The notes: generated by a model not told the origin, from the sequence alone. Counted from the first letter of the stretch, positions 1-8,195 are shown. The stretch is DNA of 13,153 bases from CAZRGV01 sp964599655 (GCA_964599655.1 CAZRGV010000153.1:1-13153), one strand, 5' to 3'. Translations and numbers: made by a program.

Positions 1-357
1 CTCGTCGCCAAGCCGGGGGTCCTGGGTGTCGAGCACGACGAGCAGGTCGGGCTCGCGGTATTTGGCGGGTTCGAGCCGCAGGCGATAGGGCGCGAGCACC
101 ACGAGCCCGTGTCCCCGGGCGGCGAGGTATGCCCGAATCGCATCGTAGAGGAATTGCACGATCAGTTGATGGGCCAGCGTGGGCATCGGCAGGACCTCGA
201 CGACGCCGTGCGAGAACTCGACCAGATGGTTGGTCTCCAGCGCCAGGTACTCCCGCTCGCTCCAGGCCCCCTGGTTCGGGAACAACCGAGCGATCTCCCA
301 GGCCGGCTCCGATCCGGGTTCGGACGGCGGCCGCGGCGGGTTCGAGGCGTCGTTCAT
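1..357 (-). CDS. Uma2 family (DUF820) endonuclease-like protein, 3' end outside window
   Basis: The reverse strand reads an open frame of 119 codons from ATG at 357 to the window edge, so the C-terminus is missing. After a Pro-rich start (MNDASNPPRPPSEPG) come a WSEREYLALE-like segment near residues 32-41, a VVEVLPMPTLAHQ stretch near 52-64, and a YREPDLLVVLD segment near 102-112. This order is typical of the Uma2 family, which has a PD-(D/E)xK-like fold; the Pro-Asp in REPDLLVV would be a catalytic acidic position, and the later E-x-K would lie beyond the edge. Uma2 proteins usually have about 190-220 residues, so roughly 60% is visible. A GGAGAGGAGG purine run just upstream (about 363-372) is a strong ribosome binding site and fixes the start. 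Planctomycetes carry many Uma2 copies of unknown biological role; nuclease activity is inferred from fold only. Confidence 0.85.
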   Translation of the reverse strand, partial: MNDASNPPRPPSEPGSEPAWEIARLFPNQGAWSEREYLALETNHLVEFSHGVVEVLPMPTLAHQLIVQFLYDAIRAYLAARGHGLVVLAPYRLRLEPAKYREPDLLVVLDTQDPRLGDE

Positions 358-547
358 CGCTGGCCTCCTCTCCTCGACTCGACACGAGGGGAACGGACCC
401 CCTCCACGGAAGTGTAGCCGCCCCTCGAACCCGGCTCTAGCCGAGATCCCGGATCGTGGCAGGCGAGAAACGGACACGGCCGCAAGGACCGATGTGTCCA
501 TTTCACCCCGAAACGCCTGGCGAACCTTCACCGTTTCAAGAGATGAA

Positions 548-574
548 CGCCGCGCCGTCCTACGAGGCGCGGCG
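548..574 (-). terminator. GC-rich hairpin with the aminotransferase stop codon in its loop
   Basis: A perfect 9-bp inverted repeat (548-556 with 566-574) encloses a 9-base loop. The TAG stop of the minus-strand aminotransferase (560-562) lies inside that loop. The transcript beyond the stem reads TTCATCTCTTG, which is only weakly U-rich, so this could be a poor intrinsic terminator or simply a 3' stabilising stem. The hairpin is seen directly; its function is inferred. Confidence 0.35.
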
Positions 575-1684
575 GCCGGCGAGTTCGCGGAGCACCGTCA
601 GGCCGCGCTCCAGGGTGCGGTCGTCGACGGCGTACGAGATTCGGAAGTGGGTGTCCCGACGGCTGAAGACGTTGCCGGGGATGATCAGGAGATTGTGCTT
701 GATCGCCTCGGCCACGAAGGCGGAGGCCGATTCGTAACCCTCCGGCGCCCTTGGAAACGCGTAAAAGGCCCCCGAGGGGGTCGCCAGATCGTAGAGGCCG
801 GAAAGGGCCTCGACCACGGTGTCTCGCTTGCGACGGTAGGCGTCGGTCTGGGCGGTCAGGTCGAGGTCGAGCGCTGAGACGACCGCCTTTTGCAAGGGGC
901 TCGGAGCGCAAACGAAGCTGAACTGCTGGAGCTTGGCCATTTCCTGGATCAGGCGAGACGGCCCGTGCGCGAAGCCGAGCCGCCAGCCGGTCATGCCGTA
1001 GGCCTTGCTGAAGCCGTCGACGACCAGCACGTCGTCGTTCCACTGGGCGGGCGAGGCACACGGGCCGTCGTAGCAAAAGCTCCGGTAAACCTCGTCGCTC
1101 ATGAGCAAAACGCCCCGCTCTCGGCAGAGTTCGGCCAGTCTCGACATCTCCTGGGCCGAGGCCACGATGCCGGTCGGGTTGTTCGGGCTGTTGACGACCA
1201 CGCACTTGGTCCGGGGCGTGATCGCGGCGGCCACGCGGTCGATCGAGACGCGGAAGTCGGGATAGGTGTCGACCAGCACCGAGATGCCGCCGGCCAGCGC
1301 GACGAGGTTGTTGTACATCACGAAGTACGGGTCGAAGAGGATCACCTCGTCTCCCGGGTTCACGACGCTGCAAAGCCCCAGGAGCAACCCGCCGGAGGTG
1401 CCCGCGGTGACGATCACCTGGCGGTCGGCGTGGTGGTAGGCCGCATCAACGGCCGCCTGGATCTTGTTCCTCAGCTCGGGCAGACCCATCGTGACGGTGT
1501 AGGCGTTGTAGCCCGACGTGATCGCCTCGATGGCCGCGGCTTTCAACGGCTCGGGCACGTCGAAGTCGGGCAGGCCGATCGACAGGTTGATCGGGTCCTT
1601 CATCGTCTTGGAGAGGTCGAATGCCTTGCGGATACCCGAGGCCTCGATGCGCGTCATCCGGTCGGCAATCCAGGCGTCGTTCAC
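560..1684 (-). CDS. PLP-dependent class I/II aminotransferase (aspartate aminotransferase-like)
   Basis: A 374-residue fold-type I pyridoxal-phosphate aminotransferase, full length for the family. Visible landmarks are the Y-N-A-Y-T...G-L-P-E-L-R substrate segment near 59-72, the PNNPTG motif at 167-172, the SDEVY segment with Asp197 and Tyr200 that contact the cofactor ring, the PLP lysine Lys227 in GFSKAYGMTGWRLG (224-237), and Arg348 in HFRISYA, the usual carboxylate-binding arginine. It should transfer amino groups between an amino acid and a 2-oxo acid in the cytoplasm, but substrate choice (Asp, Ala, aromatic or other) cannot be read from these motifs. The start is GTG at 1684: a TGA lies in frame six codons upstream, so there is little choice, and GGAG sits 8 bases before the GTG. 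It is a single-gene unit, divergent from the membrane protein and MFS pair. No frame damage is seen. Confidence 0.93.
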   Translation of the reverse strand: MNDAWIADRMTRIEASGIRKAFDLSKTMKDPINLSIGLPDFDVPEPLKAAAIEAITSGYNAYTVTMGLPELRNKIQAAVDAAYHHADRQVIVTAGTSGGLLLGLCSVVNPGDEVILFDPYFVMYNNLVALAGGISVLVDTYPDFRVSIDRVAAAITPRTKCVVVNSPNNPTGIVASAQEMSRLAELCRERGVLLMSDEVYRSFCYDGPCASPAQWNDDVLVVDGFSKAYGMTGWRLGFAHGPSRLIQEMAKLQQFSFVCAPSPLQKAVVSALDLDLTAQTDAYRRKRDTVVEALSGLYDLATPSGAFYAFPRAPEGYESASAFVAEAIKHNLLIIPGNVFSRRDTHFRISYAVDDRTLERGLTVLRELAGRRAS

Positions 1685-1745
1685 GGTCGAGGCTCCGGGT
1701 CAACGGGCCCAAGGGTTCGGTTCGGGGCGATCTTTGGGAACGACC

Positions 1746-1775
1746 ATCTTACCGTCGGGCGAGGCCGGCTGACCA
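1746..1775 (-). promoter_or_regulatory. Candidate sigma70-type promoter of the aminotransferase
   Basis: On the minus strand TGGTCA (1770-1775) is followed by an 18-base spacer and TAAGAT (1746-1751), each matching 4 of 6 consensus bases. Predicted initiation is about 55 bases before the GTG start. Found by eye in a 194-base divergent intergenic region; a chance match is quite possible. Confidence 0.3.
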
Positions 1776-1794
1776 GCGCGGGAGCGGTGTCGCG

Positions 1795-1824
1795 TTGCGG
1801 CGAGGGGTGGCCATCGCGTAGGCT
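1795..1824 (+). promoter_or_regulatory. Weak candidate promoter of the membrane protein/MFS unit
   Basis: TTGCGG (1795-1800), an 18-base spacer and TAGGCT (1819-1824) precede the ATG at 1879 by about 50 bases. Only the TTG and the TA...T core positions match consensus. It lies on the opposite strand from, and about 20 bases from, the aminotransferase promoter candidate, as expected for a divergent control region. Confidence 0.25.
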
Positions 1825-1878
1825 ATTGCCCGTTGGAATCTTCGCCCGCCGCGCGCCGATTGCTTCGCCGAGCCTGCC

Positions 1879-2430
1879 ATGCATCGCATCTTCCTGGGAC
1901 TGGCGGTCACGAACGGAACGCTCCTGTGCGTCACCTTCGTGCTGGGGTTCTTCGTTCCCTCGGGACAGGGTGGCTTCTGGCACGACCTGCACTTCCTGGT
2001 CGGCCTGTTCACCGTGATGACCACGCTGCTGGTCCACTCGGTTGTGTTCACCTACTTCCTGGGAACCGGCAAGTGGGTCAAGGAAGTGGTGCGTGTCTAT
2101 CAGTTGCCCGACTGGGTTTGGGCGCAGGCCGTGCGGAACAAGCGTCGGGCGTTTCCGTTCGAGCTCTGGGGCATGCTGCTGATCGGCGCGACCGCCTGGC
2201 TCGGGGCGGCGGCCGACACGCGACGCGGGTTCGGCGGCGAGTGGCACTTGATGGCCGCCTCGCTGACGCTGGCCTTCACGCTCGGGGCCTTCGTCGTCGA
2301 GTATCTCTCGATCGTGGCCCAGGCTCGCCTGTTGCTCGAGGTCAAGGACCAGGCCGACCGGATTCGCCTGGCCCAGGCGGCCGTGTCGGAGCCGAAGCCC
2401 GACGCCGGCCTGACCGCCGACCTCGCTTGA
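1879..2430 (+). CDS. Four-helix integral membrane protein of unknown function
   Basis: A 183-residue protein with four likely membrane segments, near residues 5-25, 37-62, 95-113 and 124-148, then a charged tail with a short amphipathic stretch (LLEVKDQADRIRLAQAA, near 151-167). I do not recognise a named family. Histidines 35, 38, 53 and 123 lie in or at the ends of helices (FWHDLHFLVGLF, LLVHSVVFTYF, EWHLMAASL). Such placement would allow metal or haem ligation, but no diagnostic motif supports this. The segment YFLGTGKWVKEV between helices 2 and 3 is strongly polar and probably cytoplasmic. Upstream ribosome binding signal is weak. The gene stops 30 bases before the MFS gene on the same strand, so the two are probably co-transcribed and this protein may serve the transporter. 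Its function is unknown. Confidence 0.8.
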   Translation: MHRIFLGLAVTNGTLLCVTFVLGFFVPSGQGGFWHDLHFLVGLFTVMTTLLVHSVVFTYFLGTGKWVKEVVRVYQLPDWVWAQAVRNKRRAFPFELWGMLLIGATAWLGAAADTRRGFGGEWHLMAASLTLAFTLGAFVVEYLSIVAQARLLLEVKDQADRIRLAQAAVSEPKPDAGLTADLA

Positions 2431-2460
2431 TGGAACCGGGATGGGGAGTTCTCGCCGCTG

Positions 2461-3714
2461 ATGTCGCCGCTGGTTGTCGTCGTCCTGATTGTGCTGGTGG
2501 ACCTGCTCGGGTTCACCATCGTGATGCCGTTGTTGCCGCCGTTCGCCGAGCAGTACGGCTTCAGCAAGACCCAGATCGGCATCCTGCTGGCGGCGTTTCC
2601 GATGTGCCAGCTGCTGGCCGGACCGATTCTTGGCCGGCTCAGCGACCGCTTCGGGCGTCGCCCCGTGCTGGCCGTCAGCCAGGCGGGCACGGCCCTTTCG
2701 TTCCTGATCCTCGGCCTGACACGTAACTACACCATCATGCTGCTGGCGCGGATGCTCGACGGCGCCTCGGGCGGGAACATCCTGGTGGCCCAGGCCTACG
2801 TGGCCGACGTGACCAAGCCCGAGAACCGCTCGCGAGGGCTCGGCCTGATCGGCGCGGCCTTCGGCGTCGGGTTCGTGCTTGGGCCGTTGATGGGTGGCCT
2901 GCTGGTGAAGGCCCCGGTCGCCCCCGAGTGGCAACTCCGCCTGCCGTTCCTGGTCGCCGCCGGGTTCTCGACCCTGGCCTGGATTCTGGTCCTGACCCGG
3001 CTGCCCGAGTCGCTGCCGGCCGATGCCAAGGCCCGACAGGCGGCCCGCGTCCTGAGCTGGCGGGGCATCGTCGACACGATCTCCAGCGCCCGGATTGGCC
3101 TGCTGGTGGCCGTCGGCTCGCTGATCGTGCTCGCGTTCGCCTCGCTGGAAGGGACCTTCAGCCTCTACCTCGAAGCGAAGCTCGGCTGGAAGCCCTGGCA
3201 GGCGGCCTTCGGCTTCGCCTTTCTTGGGCTCATCAGCGCGATCGTCCAGGGCGGCCTGATCCGACGGCTGGTCCCCCGCTTCGGTGAGCCGAGGCTGATC
3301 CTCTTCGGCATCGGCACGCTGGTCGCCGGCCTCTCGGCCATGGCCCTCGTCCGCAGCGGGACCGAGCTGCTCGGAGCCACCTTGCTCGTCGGCATCGGCC
3401 AGGGGCTGGCCAGCCCGACCGTGCTCGGATTGCTGTCGCGCGTCACCCCGGAGAGCGAACAAGGGGCCGTCTTCGGCACCCTGACCTCGGCGCAGACGCT
3501 TGCGCGCATGATCAACTACGTGGTCGCCAACCGATTGCTCGGGCAGGCCGGGCCCTCGGCCCCGTTCTGGGAGGCGGCCGGCATTGGCGTCGTCGCGCTG
3601 CTGCTGGCGCTGTGGGTCCTCTTCGGCGTGCTCGGGATCGAGTTCGGCGGCGGGCCCCGCGGCCGGGTCGCCGGCGACGAGACCGAGGCCGAAGTGGCCG
3701 GTCATCAGGGCTGA
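2461..3714 (+). CDS. MFS transporter, DHA1 (TetA-like) drug/metabolite:proton antiporter
   Basis: A 417-residue major facilitator with about 12 hydrophobic segments, the normal size. Asp14 lies in helix 1 (VDLLGFTIVMPLLP), as in DHA1 exporters. Signature motif A, GRLSDRFGRRP, spans residues 58-68 between helices 2 and 3. The motif B region is LLARMLDGASGG with Arg97 in helix 4, and the antiporter motif C is GVGFVLGPLMGG near 135-146. These point to proton-driven export of a small organic molecule rather than uptake. Substrate cannot be deduced; the closest recognisable type is the TetA/multidrug group. ATG at 2461 is the first start after an in-frame stop at 2428, with a GGGGAG run 12 bases upstream. 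It forms a unit with the four-helix membrane protein before it, and its TGA lies only six bases from the stop of the converging glycosyltransferase gene. Confidence 0.92.
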   Translation: MSPLVVVVLIVLVDLLGFTIVMPLLPPFAEQYGFSKTQIGILLAAFPMCQLLAGPILGRLSDRFGRRPVLAVSQAGTALSFLILGLTRNYTIMLLARMLDGASGGNILVAQAYVADVTKPENRSRGLGLIGAAFGVGFVLGPLMGGLLVKAPVAPEWQLRLPFLVAAGFSTLAWILVLTRLPESLPADAKARQAARVLSWRGIVDTISSARIGLLVAVGSLIVLAFASLEGTFSLYLEAKLGWKPWQAAFGFAFLGLISAIVQGGLIRRLVPRFGEPRLILFGIGTLVAGLSAMALVRSGTELLGATLLVGIGQGLASPTVLGLLSRVTPESEQGAVFGTLTSAQTLARMINYVVANRLLGQAGPSAPFWEAAGIGVVALLLALWVLFGVLGIEFGGGPRGRVAGDETEAEVAGHQG

Positions 3715-3723
3715 GCCGGCTCA
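3712..3723. repeat. 12-bp perfect palindrome joining two convergent stop codons
   Basis: TGAGCCGGCTCA is its own reverse complement. Its left TGA ends the plus-strand MFS gene, and its right TCA is the TGA of the minus-strand glycosyltransferase gene. There is no loop and no U-tract, so it is not a conventional intrinsic terminator; it may be coincidence. Confidence 0.6.
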
Positions 3724-6133
3724 AAGGTCGCGGTCGAGCGGGCCGCCAATCCGGGCCGGGTCGGTGAACGGGTAGCGCGTCAACACGGTGCGGACCGCGT
3801 CGCGACGGCGGATGAGGATCTCGATCGCCTCGGCCAGGGCCTTCGGGCGTTTGCGGAGCAGGTCGGCCGAGTAGGAATGCGACGGCGAGTCGTAACGGGT
3901 CAGTGGCCGGTAGAGCCGGGCCGCGCCGGGATGCTCGAGGAACGGCGGTCGGGCGAGGTTGTCCGAGGCCGGGGCCTCGACCCGCGAGGGGTGGCTCCTG
4001 GCCCATTCGACGAGGATTCGAGCGGCGTCGCGCAGCCCCTCGGGGTCGTCGCGAGCCCAGTCGAAGATCGGTTCGTTGAGCGTGAGCTTGCGGACCTTCG
4101 TCACGCCGTCGCCCCAGAACCGGGCGAGCCAGGGGACGGAGCGCCGAACCCAGGCGGGCGAGGCGGGCGGATCGGGCGGGCTGCGGTCGGGGGCATCGGT
4201 CAGCAGTTGCAGGGCCAGGGCGCGCGAGGCCGCCTCGGGGCTCGCGACCGTCGCCACTCGAAGGCCGCCCAGTTGCGACGGCGCGACCGCGGAAAACGGC
4301 GTCATCGCGTACAACAGCCGCGTGTAGGCCATCGCCTTGGAGTCGTGCGTCAGCAGCCAGAGATACGGAAAGGCATCCTCGGGCGCATCCCCCAGCCGAA
4401 GGTCGCTCCGNNNNNNNNNNAAGCTCCCCGAGCGCCTGAAGCTCAAAGAACGTCGACGGGGCCGACAGGTCGTTCGGGAACCGGACGCACGCGCCCTCCG
4501 GCAGCCGCTCGTTGATCTCCTGGATCGCCCGGCCGTTGAACGCGTCGTACCAGTACGAGAGCTCGAAGCCGGCCTCCCAGGCCCCCTTCGGTCCGCCGAT
4601 GAGCGCGTTGTAATACGAAAGTTCAAACGGATGAATCGCGATGAGCTGCCAGGCCGCCGGTCCGAGCACCAGCGCGGCCAACGCGCCTCGAAGCCAGGCT
4701 GGCCGCGCTCGAACCAGCCTCGCCAGGCCATCGGCCAGCCAGACCGCCCCCCAGCCGGCGAGGGCGGCGACGAAGAAGAACGTCGGCAGGAAGAGCCGGA
4801 CACCATCGTGCGCCGGCGTCGGCAGCATCCGCATCACGGGCAGCGTGACCAGATTGACAAGAAAGAACAACGGCAATCGATCAATCGGTACGCGAACGAG
4901 GGCATACAGCACGCCGACGACCGACGCCGCCAGAATGCCCACCGGCACCGTGATGCCGATCAGCACCCAGGCGTTGTGCCAGGGGAGGCTGTACTCGTAC
5001 GTCTGGCCGAAGTAGAGAATCTGGATGTCGGGCAAAACTCCACGGCGGGCGGTGCTGATCGCGTAGTAATGGGCGAGCCGGGGCAACGTCTCGCGCCACC
5101 AGGCGGGGTTGCCGAGCCAGGCCACGGCCGGGCCGAAGGCGAGCAGGGCCGACCAGGTTTCCAGCCCCGGCCGCTCGGGGCCCCAGACCGCGTTTCCGCG
5201 AAAGAGCGCGCCGAGCAGTCGCCGGATCAGCCAGACGGCCAGCGGGGCCAGCAAGATCGCCCCCGGCAGGTACGACGCGGGCCGCTCGACGAACAGGTTC
5301 GTGTATTGCGGCGGCGGCAACAGGGCCTTGATCCGGAGGATCTCGGCAAAGGCCAGGGCCAGCGGAATCGCCTGGGCCGCCGTGGTGATCAGGCCGTCGA
5401 TCCAGGCGGCCCCGCCGCCTCGACGGACCAAGGTTGACGGAAGCCGGCCGAGCACCAGCCAGCCCAGAATCGGCAGGACCACCATGACCGCGCCCATCTT
5501 TTCGACAAACGCGAGCCCGACCAGCACGCCGACCAGCATCCGCCAGCGCCGGGCGTTCGGCTCGTGGAGCCCCTTCCAGAACGCGATGGCCGTCGCCGCC
5601 CAGAGCAAGAGGCCCGGCGTGTCGGTGTCGATCAGATGGGCCTGACCGTAGAGCCTCGGCATCAACAACAGCGAGCCCGCAGCAATGAGCCCGGCCCACG
5701 GCCCGTAACGCCTCGCCAGCACGCCGAAAAGGATCGTGACCGTCAGGCAAAACTCGATCACCGAGGCCATCCGGCGCGCGGGGATGTCCTTCAGGAAGGA
5801 GCCGAACAACTCGTAGGTCAACAGGTTGAGCTGACCGGCCAGGGGCGGGTGGAAGTTGATCCCGTGCCGGGCGTAGGGCCAGAAATAGAGCAAGGCGTCG
5901 GGATCGAGCAGCGCGCGCAGGTCGGAGGCGTCGCGGACCTTCGCCGCCTGCTCCCACCACTGGGCCGACATCAACTGGCTGTAACGGTAGGCCGGCTCGT
6001 CGTAGGTCAGGCCGAAGTCGCCGGTGGTCGGCACGCAGGCGAGCAAGGCCGCGCTCAGAANNNNNNNNNNCAGCGCGCAGCCGATCCACCAGCGACGACC
6101 GATCAGGATGTGGTCCCCCGGCGGCTCGCTCAT
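3721..6133 (-). CDS. GT39/PMT-type membrane glycosyltransferase with long soluble C-terminal region; two assembly gaps inside
   Basis: One gene of about 800 residues, read from ATG at 6133 and broken by two 10-N runs. The N-terminal part is a multi-helix GT-C enzyme: the catalytic-type acidic motif TYDEPAY lies near residues 43-49 in the first luminal loop, followed by WPYARHGINFHPP (85-97), HLIDTDTP, and the late segments SLPWHNAW, LPTPAHDGVRLFLP and LSYYNALIGG shared with its neighbour. It should transfer a sugar from a polyprenyl-phosphate donor to a lipid or protein on the outer face of the cytoplasmic membrane; donor and acceptor are unknown. After the last helix about 300 soluble residues follow (HDSKAMAYTRLL, FWGDGVTKVRKL, ending GGPLDRDL), absent from the paralogue. 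The 4411-4420 gap shifts the written frame; the real length must be a multiple of three, and length zero would join GEL to RSDL cleanly. The start ATG overlaps the upstream gene's TGA, implying translational coupling. Confidence 0.87.
4411..4420. other. Assembly gap (10 N) that breaks the reading frame
   Basis: Ten Ns interrupt the glycosyltransferase gene. Coding sequence on the two sides lies in different frames when the gap is taken as 10 bases, while each side alone is clearly coding. The true gap length must therefore be a multiple of three, possibly zero. Confidence 0.97.
6061..6070. other. Assembly gap (10 N) compatible with the reading frame
   Basis: Ten Ns within the first membrane helix region of the same glycosyltransferase. 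The frame is preserved if the gap is 10 bases (or any length of 3n+1). With zero length a TGA would interrupt the gene, so at least one base is missing here. Confidence 0.97.
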
Positions 6134-7848
6134 CGCCGACCCGCCTCCCTCGCCGCGCCGGCCGGCGTGTTGGCCTGGAGTTCCGAGGCGGGAAAGGCCC
6201 AGACCAGGGGAACACCGAACTTCGACACCAGAACCGACTTGGGACCGCTCCGCTCGATCAATTCCTGTTCGAGAGGCGCGAGGGCTCCGGGGCGGTTCTG
6301 GACGACGTACCAGGCGAAGTCAGACCCCTCGAACGGGTAAATCCCCGACTTCAACCGGCCGCTCGCGCGATAGAACCAGGCGGTCGGGTTGTGTGAGAAA
6401 AAGATCGTCCGGCGGGGCGGGGTCCGCTCGTCGAGACGGGCCAGGGCGTCGTCGGTCATGGCGTCCCAGTAGTAGGTCGGCTCCATGCCGAGCGCCAACG
6501 CGCCCGGCAGACCGCCGACGATCGGGCTGAAGTACGACAGGGGCACGGGCATCATCAAGGCCACGCTGGCCAGTCCCTCGACGAGGGCCATCCCCAGCGC
6601 CGGGCGCGACCATCGGCCGAGCCGCTCGATCACCGACGACGCGCCGTAACCCGCCGCCAGCGCGAGACATCCGAACGCCGGTAAGATCTGGCGCACGCCG
6701 TCGTGCCCCGGCGTGTGCGGCAAGGCCCGCAACACGAGAAGGAACGCCCCGTTCGCCACCACGAGCATCCCGAACGGCTCGACGCGGGCCTTGCGAACGG
6801 CCCGGACCACCCCGACGAGGGCCAGGATCAAGAACCCGACCGGCGAGGCGATCACCGCCCAGACCAGCGTGTTGTACCAGGGGAGCGAGCCGCTCGGTGT
6901 CTCGTAAATCGTTCCCAGGAAAAGCGTTTTGATCCGTATCGTCTCCCCTCGGCTGAGGTTTGACTGGAAGAACCGCACGAGCCCGTGAACCGGTTGAGTC
7001 CAGAACGGAGGCGTGACGGCGTAAAGGGCGACGAGCGCGACCAACCCTCCGACCAGCAAGGTCAAAAACCCTCGACGGCTCCGGTAGAGCGCCGTCCAGG
7101 CTAGCAGCGGGATCGGCAAGAGCCAGCCGGTCAGCTTGGTCGCGCAGGCCAGCCCGGCGAGCACGCCGAACACGAACACCCAGCGCCACTTCGGTTTGCG
7201 TCGAAACGGAGCGGGCGGCGAGTCCGGTTCGACGGCCGACGCGAAGGCGAGCGTCGCGCCGACCCAGAGGCTCGAAAGCAGGGCGTCGTACGTCGCATAG
7301 TGGCCCAGCGCGAAGAGGTGCGGGTGCAGCAGCCAGGCCCCGGCCCCGACCGCCCCGGGCCAGACGCCCCAGCGTCGGGCCAGGAAGGCGAAGATCGCTC
7401 CGGCCGCGAGGCTGAAGGCGATCATCGTCCCGAGCCGGGCCCTCGCCAGCTCCGGCCAGCCGGGCATGAGGACGTCGCCCGCCAGCGCCACGATCGCGTA
7501 GAACGGCGGATGTCCGTGCGGCTCCTCGCGAGCGAACGGCCAGAACCAGTCCAGAATCCGAGGCGAAAACAGCTTGGCAAGGGTATCGATTTCCCCGGGG
7601 TGCGGAGCCGGCCGGCGATCCTCGACGGATCGCAACCGGGTGGGCCGCCAGTCACTGGCGAACGCGGCCGGATCGCGCACGGCCTGGAGCCACGCGCGAA
7701 TGCGGTTGAGCCGGCCGAGCGTGTACCCCTCGTCCCAGACGACCGCCAGTCGCGGCTCGGTCGCCACCATGACGGCCAGGGCCAAGATCGCCACGACCAG
7801 CCCCCGGCCCAGAGACCGCCATCGACTGCTGGCTTGCGAGCATTCCAT
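6130..7848 (-). CDS. GT39/PMT-type (ArnT-like) membrane glycosyltransferase
   Basis: A protein of about 572 residues with 10 or more hydrophobic segments and a C-terminal soluble part. The acidic motif VVWDEGY lies near residue 40 right after the first helix, as in PMT/ArnT GT-C enzymes, followed by WPFAREEPHGHPPF (about 104-117) and HYATYDALLSS near 184-194, another conserved acidic loop. It should use a polyprenyl-phosphate sugar at the outer membrane face; acceptor unknown. Order of motifs and the late segments SLPWYNTLVW, LPHTPGHDGVRQILP and LSYFSPIVGG match the following gene, so the two are diverged tandem duplicates. Start: GTG at 7851 and ATG at 7848 are adjacent in frame; ATG is preferred, though the GAGG about 11 bases before the GTG fits either. 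Its TGA overlaps the ATG of the next gene by four bases. A promoter-like site lies about 50 bases upstream. Confidence 0.9.
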   Translation of the reverse strand: MECSQASSRWRSLGRGLVVAILALAVMVATEPRLAVVWDEGYTLGRLNRIRAWLQAVRDPAAFASDWRPTRLRSVEDRRPAPHPGEIDTLAKLFSPRILDWFWPFAREEPHGHPPFYAIVALAGDVLMPGWPELARARLGTMIAFSLAAGAIFAFLARRWGVWPGAVGAGAWLLHPHLFALGHYATYDALLSSLWVGATLAFASAVEPDSPPAPFRRKPKWRWVFVFGVLAGLACATKLTGWLLPIPLLAWTALYRSRRGFLTLLVGGLVALVALYAVTPPFWTQPVHGLVRFFQSNLSRGETIRIKTLFLGTIYETPSGSLPWYNTLVWAVIASPVGFLILALVGVVRAVRKARVEPFGMLVVANGAFLLVLRALPHTPGHDGVRQILPAFGCLALAAGYGASSVIERLGRWSRPALGMALVEGLASVALMMPVPLSYFSPIVGGLPGALALGMEPTYYWDAMTDDALARLDERTPPRRTIFFSHNPTAWFYRASGRLKSGIYPFEGSDFAWYVVQNRPGALAPLEQELIERSGPKSVLVSKFGVPLVWAFPASELQANTPAGAAREAGRR

Positions 7849-7901
7849 CACGTTGCGGAAGACCTCGGCACGACGGAACTCCGAGCGAGATCGGCTGTTT
7901 C

Positions 7902-7930
7902 AGTATTCCGCCCCGATCCGTCGCGATCAA
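7902..7930 (-). promoter_or_regulatory. Candidate sigma70-type promoter of the glycosyltransferase pair
   Basis: On the minus strand TTGATC (7925-7930), an exact 17-base spacer and AATACT (7902-7907) give a good match to -35 and -10 boxes. Initiation would fall near 7895, giving a leader of about 45 bases before the start codon. It lies between the upstream terminator and the gene, which supports it. Found by eye. Confidence 0.5.
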
Positions 7931-8108
7931 GCCGGGCGCGTCCTGGCCGTTCGAACCGGTGACGGGCGGTCGTCGCCTCGTCCACCCAGCCAGGCGCGAA
8001 ACGAACCCAAGGCCCGCGTCACCATGTCCAAACGACCCCTCGACGATCGAGCGCGGAACACGCGCGCTCTCGACAATCCGATCGAGACGAGGGCGGTGGC
8101 GTTTCGTG

Positions 8109-8145
8109 AAAAAAACGGACGGGACGGAGACATCCGCCCGTCCCG
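8109..8145 (-). terminator. Rho-independent terminator of the GNAT gene
   Basis: The minus-strand transcript forms a perfect 8-bp stem (CGGGACGG with CCGTCCCG, 8138-8145 and 8120-8127) around a 10-base loop, followed after four bases by seven consecutive Us (8109-8115). It lies about 50 bases past the stop codon of the ArgA-like gene and is the clearest intrinsic terminator in the window. Confidence 0.85.
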
Positions 8146-8195
8146 CCGGACTGGTTCCAGGGAGCTCCCATCGCATCCCTGGAAAGCGTTGCGAG

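Larger units (their letters stand above)
7849..8195. other. Intergenic region: terminator and promoter, no gene seen
   Basis: About 347 bases separate the GNAT gene from the glycosyltransferase pair, both on the minus strand. It contains the intrinsic terminator at 8109-8145 and the promoter candidate at 7902-7930. The rest (about 7931-8108) shows no convincing open frame, repeat or RNA gene. Confidence 0.7.

Noticed and set aside
179..877. 232-codon plus-strand open frame
   Set aside because: It overlaps the Uma2 gene and the 3' end of the aminotransferase in antisense and has no domain signal.
1681..3705. 674-codon open frame on the minus strand opposite the membrane protein and MFS genes
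   Set aside because: Its translation is low-complexity (Gly, Arg, Gln, Asp, Pro rich), has no recognisable domain, and mirrors GC-rich codons of two well-supported genes on the other strand.
3721..6133. Glycosyltransferase gene as a frameshifted pseudogene
   Set aside because: The frame change coincides exactly with the 10-N run, and both sides are well-formed coding sequence, so an assembly gap explains it.
7955..7980. TTCGAA core resembling a tRNA T-loop
   Set aside because: The flanking bases do not form a 5-bp T-stem, and no acceptor or anticodon arm can be found around it.
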